64,000 nucleotides of DNA from an uncultured Paraburkholderia sp. (GTDB lineage Bacteria; Pseudomonadota; Gammaproteobacteria; Burkholderiales; Burkholderiaceae): assembly GCA_940746715.1 (NCBI GenBank), contig CALNWN010000005.1, positions 62,001 to 126,000 on the forward strand, read 5' to 3'. Position numbers and translations under genes: made by a program. The notes below the pieces were generated by a model. It ran no database searches and was not told the DNA's origin. It saw only the letters and a program-made list of their open reading frames with translations. Below are positions 1 to 10,556 of this stretch, piece by piece; position 1 is the first letter of the stretch, and every line of letters starts with the position of its first letter.

Positions 1-716
1 TATTTGAATCGCTATAGCTAAGTGTGGTGGTCACACCCCCTTGAGTTTTTACGGAAAGCAACAGTCCCGCAGAGGAATACGATTCAGCGGTGCCGCTCAG
101 TAGATCGGTAACGGTCCAGGAAGATGCGCCCTGCACCAGCGATAACGGTTCACCGTCCGTAGCGCGCCACGCACCGCCGAGCTTTTTGAACGTCACCGGG
201 TCGCCATTCTCGCGGTATGCGACGATCTACAGTGTGCCGCTGTTTGCATTAGAAACGTTCAACTGCCGCTGCCAGTTGTGGAACCAGAGCGAACCCAGAC
301 CGGCGTCGGGTCTCGCCACCGGCCTTGCTCGATAGACCCGCTTGAAGAACATCGGTACGTCATCGCCGCTAGAGAAATCGGTTTCGCTAAGCGTGGTGGC
401 GCCGGAGCCTGCGTGAATAGGGTCCGGCAACGGGGCAGGTTTTCTCCGGGGGACTGTCTGGCAGCGTTCCACACCATCTTTTGATTCTCGCTGGCTCATT
501 GACGCAGTAGTGGGTGCTTAAATTGATTACGGTGTTGCCCCACGCGTTTGCATAACAACTTGGAGTTCCCTGTATAGCGCCCGATTTGACATAAAGTCCA
601 GCGCAAACTCCATCCCCGTTCTCCGCGTTAGCGCCGGACGCGGACAACAACATCAATACCATCACTAGTCGATACAGAACTTTGACTAAGTCGCCCTGAG
701 AACCCGAATCTTTCAT
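1..716 (-). pseudogene. RHS-repeat protein, N-terminal part, disrupted
   Basis: Start of a secreted RHS/YD-repeat protein running off the left edge. It begins with a signal peptide (hydrophobic VLYRLVMVLMLLSASGANA at residues 14-32) and a Cys-rich stretch. The RHS N-terminal domain (DUF6531-like) follows, with TTLSETDFSSGDDVPMFFKR, GSLWFHNW and GDPVTFKKLGG. Two lesions are seen: a frameshift near 440, where TCPVAGPYS should read TCPVADPIH, and an in-frame TAG at 227-229 between SNANSGT and IVAYREN. Past the TAG the reading frame stays open to position 1. RHS proteins of this kind usually deliver a variable C-terminal toxin; that end is outside the window. No intact product is expected unless the lesions are errors. 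Confidence 0.8.
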
Positions 717-948
717 ATCGCGCCTTTAATTGTTGGTTTTGCCAGGTTCGGCGCAAGCATCTTTAAGGATATCGAAAGAATTTGAAATCCGACAATTGCA
801 AAAAGTCTGATTGTGCTGAGGTCGGTCATCCCGGCCTTACTAGGATGATTAGACGGATCAACAAGAGAACTTGAAATGATGCGGGTATTTCAGAGGGGAT
901 GATTCGTTCAACGATTCAGCGATCGAAGCTGAAGTTAGTGCAGCAAGT

Positions 949-977
949 AAAAAAGGCGAGTCCGAAGACCCGCCTTG
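949..977 (-). terminator. Rho-independent terminator of htpX
   Basis: On the minus strand AAGGCGGGTC, a TTCG tetraloop, then GACTCGCCTT and a run of T. It lies 30 nt past the htpX stop. The rest of 717-1006 shows no gene. Confidence 0.8.
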
Positions 978-1006
978 AACCGACGCTTGAGCCGCGCGCT
1001 CTGCCC

Positions 1007-1864
1007 TTATTCGAAGCGCCCGGTGCGCGCCATTTCCATCAAACGCGCGATGCGTTCTTCCGTCGCCGGGTGCGTTGAAAACAGATTCGCGATGCCGCCG
1101 CCCGACAGCGGGTTCATGATCATCATCTGCGCGGTGGCGGGATGCTGTTCGGCGGCGGGGAACGGAATACCGCTCGCATAACGATGAATCTTGTCGAGCG
1201 CCGAAGCGAGCGCTTGCGGGTCGCCGGAAATCTGCGCGCCGCCGCGGTCCGCCTCGAATTCGCGCGCGCGCGAAATCGCCATCTGGATGAGCGCGCCGGC
1301 GATCGGCGCGAGCAGCGCAACGGCAATGCCCGCGATCGGATTCGCCGGACGCCCGTTTTCGTCGCGGCCGCCGAAGAACATAGCGAAGTTCGCGAGCGCG
1401 GAAATCGCGCCGGCCATGGTGGCCGATATCGTCGAAATAAGAATGTCGCGATGCTTCACGTGCGCGAGTTCGTGCGCCATGACGCCGCGCATTTCGCGCT
1501 CGGACAGCACGCGCAGAATGCCGGTGGTCGCGGCAACCGCCGCATGCTCGGGATTGCGGCCGGTGGCGAAGGCGTTCGGCGCGTCTTCGTTGATCAGATA
1601 GACGCGCGGCATCGGCAAGCCGGCGCGCGTGGAGAGCTCCCGCACCATGCGATAGAACTGCGGCGCGCTGGTTTCGTCGACTTCCTGCGCGTTGTACATG
1701 CGCAGCACCATCTTGTCCGAGAACCAGTACGAGAAAAAATTCATACCGAGCGCAATGACGAGCGCGATCGTCATGCCGCGCGAGCCGCCTATCACTCCGC
1801 CGATCACGATGAAAAGGGCCGTGATCGCGGCCATCAACATCGCGGTTTTGACCCAATTGAACAT
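1007..1864 (-). CDS. htpX: Membrane metalloprotease HtpX
   Basis: Inner-membrane zinc metalloprotease (M48 family) that degrades misfolded membrane proteins. The zinc motif HELAH is seen at about residue 131, with the third ligand Glu in FEADRGG near residue 202. Two membrane segments lie at the N terminus ([17 protein letters not shown] and [18 protein letters not shown]) and two after the active site. The start MFNWVK gives 285 aa, the usual family length; an upstream in-frame Met at 1897 would add 11 residues that the family lacks. A terminator follows directly. The gene looks intact. Confidence 0.95.
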   Translation of the reverse strand: MFNWVKTAMLMAAITALFIVIGGVIGGSRGMTIALVIALGMNFFSYWFSDKMVLRMYNAQEVDETSAPQFYRMVRELSTRAGLPMPRVYLINEDAPNAFATGRNPEHAAVAATTGILRVLSEREMRGVMAHELAHVKHRDILISTISATMAGAISALANFAMFFGGRDENGRPANPIAGIAVALLAPIAGALIQMAISRAREFEADRGGAQISGDPQALASALDKIHRYASGIPFPAAEQHPATAQMMIMNPLSGGGIANLFSTHPATEERIARLMEMARTGRFE

Positions 1865-1968
1865 GTCTGCCACTCCTTGCCCTAACGCGGGGTTCATCTC
1901 TGTGCCGCATCATCGCGGCGCCTGATTGTAAGCTAAATGTTAGATATGGGCGCGCGCGGAAAATTCAA

Positions 1969-2610
1969 TCATCTTGATGCAGTGGCGAGCTTGATCCCCA
2001 GCCCGACAAAGGCACTGCCGACGCCGCGATCGAGCCACTTCTTCACCGACGGCTTGCCGGAGAAGCGCTGCGCCACACTGCCGGCGATCCACGCGACGAA
2101 GCTGTTCCAGATCATGCTCATCACCACGAACACCGCCCCGAGCGTGAGAAAGGCGAGCGCCTTCTGCTCCGTGCCCGCGGCCACGAACTGCGGGAAGAAC
2201 GAAACGAAGAAGAGCACGACCTTCGGGTTCAGCACATTAGTCCAGAAGCCCTGCAGGAAAAGCTGACGCAGCGACTTGGGCGCGCCGGCCGCGCGTGCTT
2301 CGCCGCGGGCTTCGTCGGCGGCAGGCTTCGCGAAAATGAGGCGCACGCCCAGATAAATCAGATAAATCGCGCCCACGAACTTGATGACGGTGAAGGCCGT
2401 GGCCGACGCGGCGAGCAGTGCCGTCAAGCCGAACGCGCAAGCGAGCGAGTGCGCGCAGCAGCCCGCCGAAATGCCCAGCGCGGACATCAGCCCGGCGCCG
2501 CGGCCCTGCGCGACGCTACGCCCGACGATATAAGCCGTATCCGGCCCGGGCGTGACATTCAGCAGGAAAACGGCAACGACGAAAAACTCGAAATGGGTGA
2601 TGCCGAACAT
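1969..2610 (-). CDS. LysE/RhtB-family amino-acid exporter
   Basis: 213-aa membrane protein of the LysE/RhtB translocator family, which exports amino acids such as lysine, homoserine or threonine; the substrate cannot be told from sequence. The family signature NVTPGPDTAYIVGRS is at residues 18-32, followed by hydrophobic segments consistent with about six helices. It lies downstream of fmt on the same strand with a 110-nt gap, so it may be transcribed with def-fmt. Length and frame are intact. Confidence 0.88.
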   Translation of the reverse strand: MFGITHFEFFVVAVFLLNVTPGPDTAYIVGRSVAQGRGAGLMSALGISAGCCAHSLACAFGLTALLAASATAFTVIKFVGAIYLIYLGVRLIFAKPAADEARGEARAAGAPKSLRQLFLQGFWTNVLNPKVVLFFVSFFPQFVAAGTEQKALAFLTLGAVFVVMSMIWNSFVAWIAGSVAQRFSGKPSVKKWLDRGVGSAFVGLGIKLATASR

Positions 2611-2722
2611 AGGAATCCTCGAAAAACTGGCTGCGCAACAAGGATTCTAACGCGCGGCGTGCGACCAGCGGGGCCGCTCGCCATCGGCCGAACGGACGAT
2701 GGCGGAGCGCCGCCGCCCTGTG

Positions 2723-3709
2723 TTAATTTGCCGCCGGAAGCTGGAAACGCTGACCCGGCGCGAGCGCAAAGCCGGCCAGGAATTCGCGCACCGGCAGACG
2801 CTTGCCGCCGGGTTTTTGCAATTGCGTGAGACGCAGCGCGCCTTCTCCGCAGGCGACGAGCACGCCTTCGGGCGAAACGCCGGTGAGCGTGCCGGGCGCC
2901 GCGGCGCTTTTCGCATCCTCGGCGGAGGCTGCCCAGATCTTGATTGCCGTGCCGTCTTCAAGTGTCGCCACGCCGCCCGGAAACGGGTCGAATGCGCGCA
3001 CCTGACGCGCGAGCGCAGCGGCCGGGCGGCGCCAGTCGAGCGCGGCTTCGTGCTTGCCTATTTTTTCGGCGTAGGTCACGCCGTCGGCGGGTTGCGGTGT
3101 GGAACTCAGCTTGCCGCTGCGTTCGAGCTCGACGAGTGCCTCGACGATCAGCTTCGCGCCGTCTTGCGCCAGGCGGTCGTGCAAGCTCGCGGTGGTGTCG
3201 TCGGCGGAAATGGGCGTGCGCGTTTTGGAGATCATGGCGCCCGTGTCGAGGCCGGCGTCCATCTGCATGAGGGTGATGCCGGTTTCCGCGTCGCCTGCCT
3301 CGATCGCGCGGTGAATCGGCGCCGCGCCGCGCCAGCGCGGCAACAGCGACGCGTGAATATTGATGCAGCCGAACGGCGCGATATCGAGCACTTCCTGCGG
3401 CAGGATAAGGCCGTAAGCGGCCACCACCATCACGTCGTGCGGCGTGGCGCGCAACTGCTCGATGGCAGCCGCGGCCTCGGCCGGATATTTGCCCGCGCGG
3501 CGCAGCGACGGCGGCTGCGCGAGAGCGAGCCCGTGCTCCACGGCATAGCGTTTGACGGGACTCGCCTGCAACTTCATGCCGCGCCCCGCCGGCCGGTCGG
3601 GCTGCGTGAGCACGAGCGGCACCGGAAAACCGGCCCCGTGGATGGCGGCGAGCGCAGCGGAGGCGAATTCCGGCGTACCGGCGAAGACAACGCGCAACGA
3701 ATGACTCAT
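2723..3709 (-). CDS. fmt: Methionyl-tRNA formyltransferase
   Basis: Formylates the amino group of initiator Met-tRNA using 10-formyltetrahydrofolate. The catalytic-domain motif [16 protein letters not shown] (formyl-transferase signature with HASLLP) and the [14 protein letters not shown] loop are seen, followed by the C-terminal OB-fold tRNA-binding domain ([10 protein letters not shown] onward). 328 aa, as expected. It sits 37 nt downstream of def, the usual def-fmt pair acting at opposite ends of N-terminal formyl-Met processing. Confidence 0.96.
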   Translation of the reverse strand: MSHSLRVVFAGTPEFASAALAAIHGAGFPVPLVLTQPDRPAGRGMKLQASPVKRYAVEHGLALAQPPSLRRAGKYPAEAAAAIEQLRATPHDVMVVAAYGLILPQEVLDIAPFGCINIHASLLPRWRGAAPIHRAIEAGDAETGITLMQMDAGLDTGAMISKTRTPISADDTTASLHDRLAQDGAKLIVEALVELERSGKLSSTPQPADGVTYAEKIGKHEAALDWRRPAAALARQVRAFDPFPGGVATLEDGTAIKIWAASAEDAKSAAAPGTLTGVSPEGVLVACGEGALRLTQLQKPGGKRLPVREFLAGFALAPGQRFQLPAAN

Positions 3710-3746
3710 GAGCGGGAATGGCGGCAGATAGCGGAAAGGGCGCGCA

Positions 3747-4250
3747 TCACATTGCGTGGGCGAGCTTCTTCATCTTGCTCTTGATGCGCGTCTGCTTCAG
3801 CGGCGACAGATATTCGACGAACACGCGGCCCATCAGGTGATCCATCTCGTGCTGGATGCACACGGCGAGCAAGCCCTCGCAGTCCAGCTCGAACGTTTCG
3901 CCCTTCTCGTTCAGCGCGCGCACGCGCACTTTCTCCGCGCGCTCCACATTGTCGTAAATGCCGGGCACGGAAAGACAGCCCTCTTCCGAGAGTTTTTTCT
4001 CGTCGCTCGACCAGATGATTTCGGGGTTGATGAAGGCGAGCAGTTGATCGTGCGCGTCCGACACGTCGATCACGATCACGCGCTCGTGCACGTCGACCTG
4101 GGTGGCCGCGAGGCCGACGCCGGGCGCCGCGGACATGGTTTCCGCCATGTCCGCGACGAGGCGGCGGATACGGTCGTTGACCTCTTCAACCGGCTTCGCA
4201 ACCTTGTGCAGCCGTTTGTCCGGGTAATTGAGGATGTTCAGTAAAGCCAT
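3747..4250 (-). CDS. def: Peptide deformylase
   Basis: Removes the formyl group from nascent N termini; Fe/Zn metalloenzyme. All three family motifs are present: [18 protein letters not shown] (Cys ligand) and QHEMDHLMG (two His ligands and catalytic Glu). The start [16 protein letters not shown] gives 167 aa; the open frame extends 40 codons further up but that stretch has no family resemblance. It is divergent from dprA and upstream of fmt. Confidence 0.96.
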   Translation of the reverse strand: MALLNILNYPDKRLHKVAKPVEEVNDRIRRLVADMAETMSAAPGVGLAATQVDVHERVIVIDVSDAHDQLLAFINPEIIWSSDEKKLSEEGCLSVPGIYDNVERAEKVRVRALNEKGETFELDCEGLLAVCIQHEMDHLMGRVFVEYLSPLKQTRIKSKMKKLAHAM

Positions 4251-4492
4251 GATTTCGAGTGTGAATTTCGGCGCCGCTGACCGTGGGAAGGCTCGCGTTG
4301 GCCATTCGGCCAGGTTGTCGGCCCGTCGCAATACGCACACGATAGATGGTGTCGAACCGGTTCGATTCAACGCGCGCCGCGCGCAGACGACGAGCCCGCG
4401 CGGGTGAGCGCGGCGCTGCAGTTATTTCGGATGATGAAAATTTTAGCATGGCGCCCGCCTGCCCGCTGGCCCTGTAGGAGGATCGACCCGCA

Positions 4493-5803
4493 ATGCACAC
4501 CTTGCCTTCAACGGAACTGGAACTTGCCGCGTGGCTGCGGCTCTCTCACGCCGGGACTCAAACCCGCGGCGCCTGCGCCTGCTGCTGAGCGCCTTCGGCC
4601 TTCCCGCAGCGATTCTGCAGCAGGAGCATGAAACGCTCGCCGCGATTGCCGGCGAGTCTGCGGCACGCGCGGCGCTGGCTCCAACGGGCCCTGAATTCGA
4701 CGCCCAGCTCGATGCGGTGATCGCCTGGCGGGAGCTGCCCGGCAATCAGATCGTGACGCTCGACGACCCGGCTTACCCGCCCGCGCTCCTGACCATGCCC
4801 GACCCGCCGCCGCTGCTATATATATAAAGGAAAGGGGCGGCTCGAGCTGCTGCACAGGCGCGCGGTCGCGCTGGTGGGCAGCCGCAGCGCGACGCCGCAA
4901 GGTCTGGAAGACGCCGAACGCTTCGCGCGGACCATCTCGGCGGCGGGTGTGACGGTCGTGTCGGGACTCGCGCAAGGGATCGACGGGGCGGCGCATCGCG
5001 GTGGGCTCGACGATATCGGCAGTACGGTCGCGGTAATCGGCACGGGCGCGGATCTCGTTTATCCGTCCGCGCATCACGCGCTCGCAAGGCAGATTGCCGC
5101 ACATGGCGCCATTCTGTCGAAATGGCCGCTCGGCACACCGGCGCGCGCCGCCAACTTCCCGCAGCGTAACCGGCTGATCGCCGGACTGGTCAGCGGCGTG
5201 CTGATTGTCGAGGCGGCCATGCGCTCGGGCTCGCCCATCACCGCGCGGCTCGCCAACGAGATGGGCCGCGACATCTTCGCGTTGCCCGGCTCGATCCACG
5301 CGCCGCTGTCGCGCGGGTGTCATCGGATGATCAAGCAGGGGGCGAAGCTCGTCGAGACGCCTGACGAGGTGCTGGAGGAATTGGGATTTGCGAAGCCTGC
5401 GGCGCGGGCGGCCGCGGGCATTCGTGGGCGGAGGGGCGGGACCGGCGCTTTCGCCGACGCGGTGTCCGGTACGCCCGACAATGCGTCTCGCAATGTGTCT
5501 GACAGCGCATCGGCACGCTCGGCGGTCAGCGCCGGCAAATACGCGGACACGGCTGCCTACGCGCCGGCGGAATCGCAGCCGGCAGCCGCGAGAACGCACG
5601 GCTCACGCGCGCTGGCCCCGTCCGAGCCCGACGCGCAGCGCCTGCTGGCCGCGCTCGGACACGCGCCCACCAGCCTTGAAATTCTTGCAACGCGCACCGA
5701 GATGGACTACGCCGTCCTGCAGACGACGCTGCTCCAGCTCGAACTGGCCGGCCATGTCAGCGCGCTGCCCGGCGGCCGCTATACGAGGGCAAGCCACGGC
5801 TAA
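4493..5803 (+). pseudogene. dprA: DprA (DNA processing protein), three frame breaks
   Basis: DprA loads RecA onto incoming single-stranded DNA during natural transformation. The reading is MHTLPSTELELAAWLRLS, then TPGLKPAA, then LRLLLSAFGLP to LLYI, then the Rossmann core from RLELLHRRAVALVGSR to the stop at 5803. Each step needs a frame change: about 2 nt lost near 4553, 1 nt gained near 4582, and 1 nt gained in the TATATATATA tract near 4823. The core keeps VSGLAQGIDGAAH and FPQRNRLIAGL, and a C-terminal winged helix (TSLEILATRTEMD). Unless these are errors the cell lacks full-length DprA. Confidence 0.85.
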
Positions 5804-5913
5804 GGCTCGAGGGCAGCTCGAGGGCGGCTCGGCGCTCCCGGCTCGACCACTGCCGCAGACCGGCCATGCTACATTCGCGCCAAAGCATTCGATCAAGCAA
5901 CTGAGGAACCACC

Positions 5914-6291
5914 ATGCCCGCGCTGAATCTCGACACCGATCAAGACCGGATCGCCGAGCGCGTCAACGAGCCCGACACGCTGTTCGTCGCCTGCCTGTGC
6001 GCGGAGTGGTGCGGAACCTGTCGCGAGTACCGCGAGGCATTCGACAAATTGGCCGAGCGGCATCCGGACATCTGTTTCGCGTGGATCGACATCGAGACGC
6101 ATGCAGATCGATTCGACGATCTCGACGTCGAGAATTTTCCGACCATCCTGATCGAAGACTCAGTAACGACACGCTTTTTCGGCACTGTTTTGCCGCAGAC
6201 AGCTATCGTCGAGCGGATGTTGTCGGACCTGACCGCGCTGCCGGGCGTGGTCGGCGCACCCAAGCTGCGGCCGGCGCTGGCGGCCGCGTGA
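5914..6291 (+). CDS. Thioredoxin-family protein
   Basis: 125-aa thioredoxin-fold protein with the active site EWCGTCREY near residues 31-39 (WCGTC instead of WCGPC) and the beta-strand segment NFPTILIED with the cis-proline. No signal peptide, so cytoplasmic thiol-disulfide chemistry is likely; the partner is unknown. It starts 110 nt after dprA with GAGGAA upstream of the ATG. Intact. Confidence 0.85.
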   Translation: MPALNLDTDQDRIAERVNEPDTLFVACLCAEWCGTCREYREAFDKLAERHPDICFAWIDIETHADRFDDLDVENFPTILIEDSVTTRFFGTVLPQTAIVERMLSDLTALPGVVGAPKLRPALAAA

Positions 6292-6515
6292 TCGCGGTCT
6301 GATCGCCGTCTGATCGTCGCGCGTTGACCCCGTGTCGACCGATTCCGCCACTCGTCCGACAACCGCCAGCGCCTCGCCCGAGGGGTCGCCACAAGCTCGG
6401 CGGCATGGCGGTTGCGACCGGCGCACCGCGCGTTTGCCGCAGCTTGCCCAATTGCTGAGCGCGCAATTATGATGGCGCGCTTTTATGGCACTTGACGCGC
6501 CGCTTTGGCGCCGTG

Positions 6516-6524
6516 TGCTATAAA
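6516..6524 (+). promoter_or_regulatory. Candidate extended -10 promoter for topB
   Basis: TGCTATAAA, an extended -10 element, about 97 nt upstream of the topB start. The nearest TTGACG (6492-6497) is 21 nt away, too far for a standard -35. The 330-nt gap between the thioredoxin gene and topB holds no other recognisable feature. Confidence 0.35.
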
Positions 6525-6620
6525 GCGGTCGTTAATGGGTAGCAAGGTCGCAAACGAGGGTCGCGCCGCCTGGGCGCGCTCAAGACCACCAACCCGGATA
6601 TACCAACCTCACATCGAGTC

Positions 6621-9167
6621 ATGTCCAAAGCACTGATCATCGCCGAAAAACCTTCCGTCGCGAACGACATCGCGCGCGCTTTGGGCGGTTTTACCAAGCA
6701 TGACGAATACTACGAGAGCGACGAGTACGTCCTCTCTTCGGCAGTGGGCCATCTGCTGGAAATCGCCGCGCCCGAAGAATACGAAGTGAAGCGCGGCAAG
6801 TGGAGTTTCGCCAATCTGCCCGTCATTCCGCCGCATTTCGATCTGAATCCGATCGCGAAGAGCGAGTCGCGCCTGAAGGTGCTGACCAAGCTGCTCAAGC
6901 GCAAGGATATTGACCGCCTCATCAACGCATGCGACGCGGGGCGCGAGGGCGAGCTGATTTTCCGTCTGATCGCGCAGCACGCGAAAGCCAAACAGCCGGT
7001 GCAGCGCCTGTGGCTGCAATCCATGACGCCGGCCGCGATCCGCGACGGCTTCGCGCGTCTGCGCAGCGACGAGGAAATGCAGCCGCTCGCCGACGCCGCG
7101 CGTTGCCGCTCGGAGGCCGACTGGCTCGTCGGCATCAACGGCACGCGCGCCATAACCGCGTTCAACAGCAAGGGCGGCGGTTTCTTCCTGACCACCGTCG
7201 GGCGTGTGCAGACGCCCACGCTGTCTATCGTCGTTGAGCGCGAGGAGAAAATTCGCCGTTTCGTGCCGCGCGACTATTGGGAAGTGAAGGCGGAGTTCGT
7301 CTGCGCGGCCGGTTTCTACGAGGGCCGCTGGTTCGACCCGAAGTTCAAGCGCGACGAGTTCGATCCCGAAAAACGCGACTCGCGTCTGTGGTCGCTGCCC
7401 GCGGCGGAAACGATTGTCGCGGCCTGCCGCGGCCAGATCGGCACGGTCACGGAGGAGTCGAAGCCGTCCACGCAACTCTCGCCGGCGCTCTTCGACCTCA
7501 CGAGCTTGCAGCGCGAGGCGAACGGCCGCTTCGGCTTCTCGGCGAAAAACACGCTGGGTCTCGCGCAGGCGCTCTACGAAAAGCACAAGGTGCTGACGTA
7601 TCCGCGGACCGACGCGCGCGCGCTGCCCGAAGACTATATGGAGACGGTCAAGCAGACGCTCGGCATGCTCAATGAGAGCAACAACTACCTGCCGTTTGCC
7701 AAGCATGTGCTCGACAAGGGCTGGGTGAAGCCGAACAAGCGCATCTTCGACAATTCGAAGATCAGCGACCACTTCGCTATCATCCCGACGCTGCAGGCGC
7801 CCAAGAATCTGTCCGAGCCGGAACAGAAGCTGTACGACCTCGTCGTGAAGCGCTTCCTGTCCGTGTTCTTCCCCGCGGCCGAATTCCGCGTGACGACGCG
7901 TATCACCGAAGTCGTCGGTCATCACTTCAAGACCGAAGGCAAGGTGCTCGTCGAGCCGGGCTGGCTGCAAATCTACGGCCGCGAGACCGGTGGTGAAGAT
8001 GCCAATCTCGTGCCAGTGCAGAAGGACGAGAAGGTCAAGACCGACAAGATCGCCGCGCAGCAGCTCGTGACGAAACCGCCGGCGCGCTACAACGAAGCTA
8101 CCTTGCTCTCGGCGATGGAAGGCGCAGGCAAGCTCGTCGAAGACGACGAACTGCGCGAAGCCATGGCTGCGAAGGGACTCGGTACGCCGGCTACGCGCGC
8201 CGCCATCATCGAAGGGCTGTTGGGCGAGAAGTATCTGATTCGCGAAGGCCGCGATCTGATTCCGACCGCGAAGGCGTTCCAGTTGATGACGCTCCTGCGC
8301 GGCCTCGGCGTGAAGGAATTGACCGCGCCCGAACTGACCGGCGAGTGGGAATACAAGCTGTCGCAGATGGAGCGCGGCAATCTGCCGCGCGACGCGTTCA
8401 TGCAGGAAATCGCCCGCATGACGCAGACCATCGTGAAGCGCGCGAAAGAAGACGACTCCGACACGATTCCGGGAGACTACGCGACGCTGCAAACGCCGTG
8501 TCCGAATTGCGGCGGCCAGGTGAAGGAGAATTACCGCCGCTTCGCGTGTTCGAAGTGCGAGTTCTCCATTTCGAAAATTCCGGGCGGCCGCCAGTTCGAG
8601 ATCGAGGAAGTCGAGGAACTGCTGAAGAACAAGACCATCGGGCCGCTGTCGGGTTTCCGCAGCAAGATGGGCCGGCCGTTCTCGGCGATCCTCAAGCTTT
8701 CACTCGACGACGAAATCAAGAACTACAAGCTCGAGTTCGACTTCGGTCAGGACGCGGGCGGTGAAGACGGCGAACCGCCCGACTTCTCCGATCACGCGCC
8801 GGTCGGCGCGTGCCCGAAGTGCAAGGGCCGCGTGTTCGAGCACGGCATGAGCTACGTCTGCGAGAACTCGGTCGCGAATCCGAAAACCTGCGACTTCCGC
8901 TCCGGGAAAGTGATTCTGCAACAGGAGATTGCGCGCGAGCAGATGGCCAAGCTGCTCGAAGAAGGACGCACCGACCTGCTGACGAACTTCAAGTCGTCGC
9001 GCACGGGTCGCAACTTCAAGGCGTTCCTCGTCAAGCAGAACGACGGCAAGATCGGCTTCGAATTCGAGAAGAAAGAGCCGTCGGCCAAGACGGCGGCGGC
9101 GAAATCGGCAGCAAAAGCCGGCGGCGCGAGTTCGAATCCGATGACGAGGAAGCACCGGTCGCGGTGA
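6621..9167 (+). CDS. topB: DNA topoisomerase III
   Basis: Type IA topoisomerase that relaxes and decatenates DNA through a 5'-phosphotyrosine. The TOPRIM start (KALIIAEKPSVANDIARAL), the acidic pocket ACDAGREGELIF and the active-site region KVLTYPRTDARALPEDY with catalytic Tyr are all seen. Two zinc-ribbon repeats follow (CPNCGG...CSKC near 620 and CPKCKG...C near 735). The frame closes at 9167 with SSNPMTRKHRSR, but the neighbouring frame continues with a Lys/Ala-rich tail (KKAAAKKAPATK) to 9280. A 1-nt break near 9120 has probably replaced the native DNA-binding tail; the catalytic part is whole. Confidence 0.93.
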   Translation: MSKALIIAEKPSVANDIARALGGFTKHDEYYESDEYVLSSAVGHLLEIAAPEEYEVKRGKWSFANLPVIPPHFDLNPIAKSESRLKVLTKLLKRKDIDRLINACDAGREGELIFRLIAQHAKAKQPVQRLWLQSMTPAAIRDGFARLRSDEEMQPLADAARCRSEADWLVGINGTRAITAFNSKGGGFFLTTVGRVQTPTLSIVVEREEKIRRFVPRDYWEVKAEFVCAAGFYEGRWFDPKFKRDEFDPEKRDSRLWSLPAAETIVAACRGQIGTVTEESKPSTQLSPALFDLTSLQREANGRFGFSAKNTLGLAQALYEKHKVLTYPRTDARALPEDYMETVKQTLGMLNESNNYLPFAKHVLDKGWVKPNKRIFDNSKISDHFAIIPTLQAPKNLSEPEQKLYDLVVKRFLSVFFPAAEFRVTTRITEVVGHHFKTEGKVLVEPGWLQIYGRETGGEDANLVPVQKDEKVKTDKIAAQQLVTKPPARYNEATLLSAMEGAGKLVEDDELREAMAAKGLGTPATRAAIIEGLLGEKYLIREGRDLIPTAKAFQLMTLLRGLGVKELTAPELTGEWEYKLSQMERGNLPRDAFMQEIARMTQTIVKRAKEDDSDTIPGDYATLQTPCPNCGGQVKENYRRFACSKCEFSISKIPGGRQFEIEEVEELLKNKTIGPLSGFRSKMGRPFSAILKLSLDDEIKNYKLEFDFGQDAGGEDGEPPDFSDHAPVGACPKCKGRVFEHGMSYVCENSVANPKTCDFRSGKVILQQEIAREQMAKLLEEGRTDLLTNFKSSRTGRNFKAFLVKQNDGKIGFEFEKKEPSAKTAAAKSAAKAGGASSNPMTRKHRSR

Positions 9168-9356
9168 AGGCGGCGCCGGCCGCGAAAAAGGCCGCCGCAA
9201 AGAAAGCACCCGCGACAAAGACGGCAGCGGCAAAGAAGGCGCCGGCCAAAAAGACGGCGGCTCGCAAGACCGGCTCGTAATCGGTTGGATAGGAGCGCGA
9301 GGCGCGGCGGGCCTGCCATGGTTCCGCGCACAGCGCTGCGCTACACCGCTCCCAAC

Positions 9357-9398
9357 AAAAAAGCGCGAGTCACCTATGAGGGTGACCGCGCTTTTTTA
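9357..9398. terminator. Rho-independent terminator, probably bidirectional
   Basis: A-rich run, GCGCGAGTCACC, loop TATGAG, GGTGACCGCGC, T-run. It lies between topB and the convergent LysR gene and has A and T tracts on both sides, so it can serve both. Confidence 0.8.
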
Positions 9399-9452
9399 TG
9401 CATTAGGCAACGCGCCAGATCCTGCGCGCACTGCCCCGCATCCAACCTGCCC

Positions 9453-10556
9453 TTACCGCGGCGTCAACGCCGCGGGCCGCGAGCGGTTTGCCGGCTTGGC
9501 CAACGACTTCGGCACCGGCGAAAGTTCGCTGTCCAGGAGACGCGATAGCGGTTCGGCGCCGTCGAACGCTTCGGGCGGCATGGAAGCATCCGCTGCTTCG
9601 AACGACGCCGGCGACGCCGGATGTCCCACGCCGTCCTTGATCCACTGCTCGCCGAGCAGGCTGTTCGGCGTCTGGCTGAAATGCTCGACCAGATGATCGA
9701 TGAACGTGCGCACCTTGGCCGGCAAATGGCGCCGGCTCGGATACGCGATGTTGATCTCGACTTGCGGCAAACGGTAATCGCCTAGCAGACGGACCAGCCG
9801 GCCGCGCGTCATGTCGCGTCCGATCAGATAGCTCGGCAGAATCGCGATGCCCATGCCGAGCAGCGCAAACTGACGCAGCATCTCCGTATTGTTGGCGACG
9901 ATCACATTCGACGGACGCACCCGAACTTCGCCTTCGGGACCGGTAAACACGCGCTCGTCGCCCCAATACTCGGAGGGCAGACTCAGGCACGGATGCTCGA
10001 GCAGATGCTCCGGGCGCGTGGGCGTACCGTGCTTCTCCAGATAAGCCGAGGTGGCGCATACGGTCATGCAGCCCGTGGTCAACCGCCGCGTGACGATGCT
10101 CGCGCTACGCATTTGCCGCGCGATCACCACGCCGACGTCGAAACCTTCTTCGACCAAGTCGACCTGGCGGTCGACGAGCGTTACGTCAGGAATGACTTTC
10201 GGATAACGCTCGGCGTACGTTTGCAGAACGGGCGCGAGGTTATGCAAGCCGAACACGACCGGCGCGACGATGCGCAACGTGCCGACGGGTTCGTGATTGC
10301 GCGCGACCACCATCTGTTCGACGTCTTCGAGTTCGTCGAGAATCTGGCGCGCGCGTTCGAGATACACCTGACCGGATTCGGTTAGCGACAAACTGCGGGT
10401 TGTACGGTTGAGCAGTCGCGTACCAAGACGCCCTTCGAGGTCGGCAACGTGACGGGTGGCAACTGCGTTGGAGATATCCATCGCGCTCGCAGCGCGGGCA
10501 AAACTGCCGAGATCCGCCACTTTGACGAAAACTCGCATCGACTGCAAATGATCCAT
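9453..10556 (-). CDS. LysR-family transcriptional regulator
   Basis: 367-aa LysR regulator. The N-terminal winged HTH (residues 1-60, MRVFVKVADLGSFARAASAM and LEGRLGTRLLNRTTRSL) is of the group often labelled DsdC/CrgA-like. The effector-binding domain runs to about residue 300 (GMGIAILPSYL). About 60 extra C-terminal residues rich in Ala, Pro and Ser have no clear domain. The targets are unknown; the nearest upstream gene is pckG, which is transcribed in the same direction. Intact. Confidence 0.9.
   Translation of the reverse strand: MDHLQSMRVFVKVADLGSFARAASAMDISNAVATRHVADLEGRLGTRLLNRTTRSLSLTESGQVYLERARQILDELEDVEQMVVARNHEPVGTLRIVAPVVFGLHNLAPVLQTYAERYPKVIPDVTLVDRQVDLVEEGFDVGVVIARQMRSASIVTRRLTTGCMTVCATSAYLEKHGTPTRPEHLLEHPCLSLPSEYWGDERVFTGPEGEVRVRPSNVIVANNTEMLRQFALLGMGIAILPSYLIGRDMTRGRLVRLLGDYRLPQVEINIAYPSRRHLPAKVRTFIDHLVEHFSQTPNSLLGEQWIKDGVGHPASPASFEAADASMPPEAFDGAEPLSRLLDSELSPVPKSLAKPANRSRPAALTPR

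Noticed and set aside
6609..8492. 627-aa open frame on the minus strand
   Set aside because: Fully antisense to topB; its composition is that of a GC-rich shadow frame with no recognisable domain.
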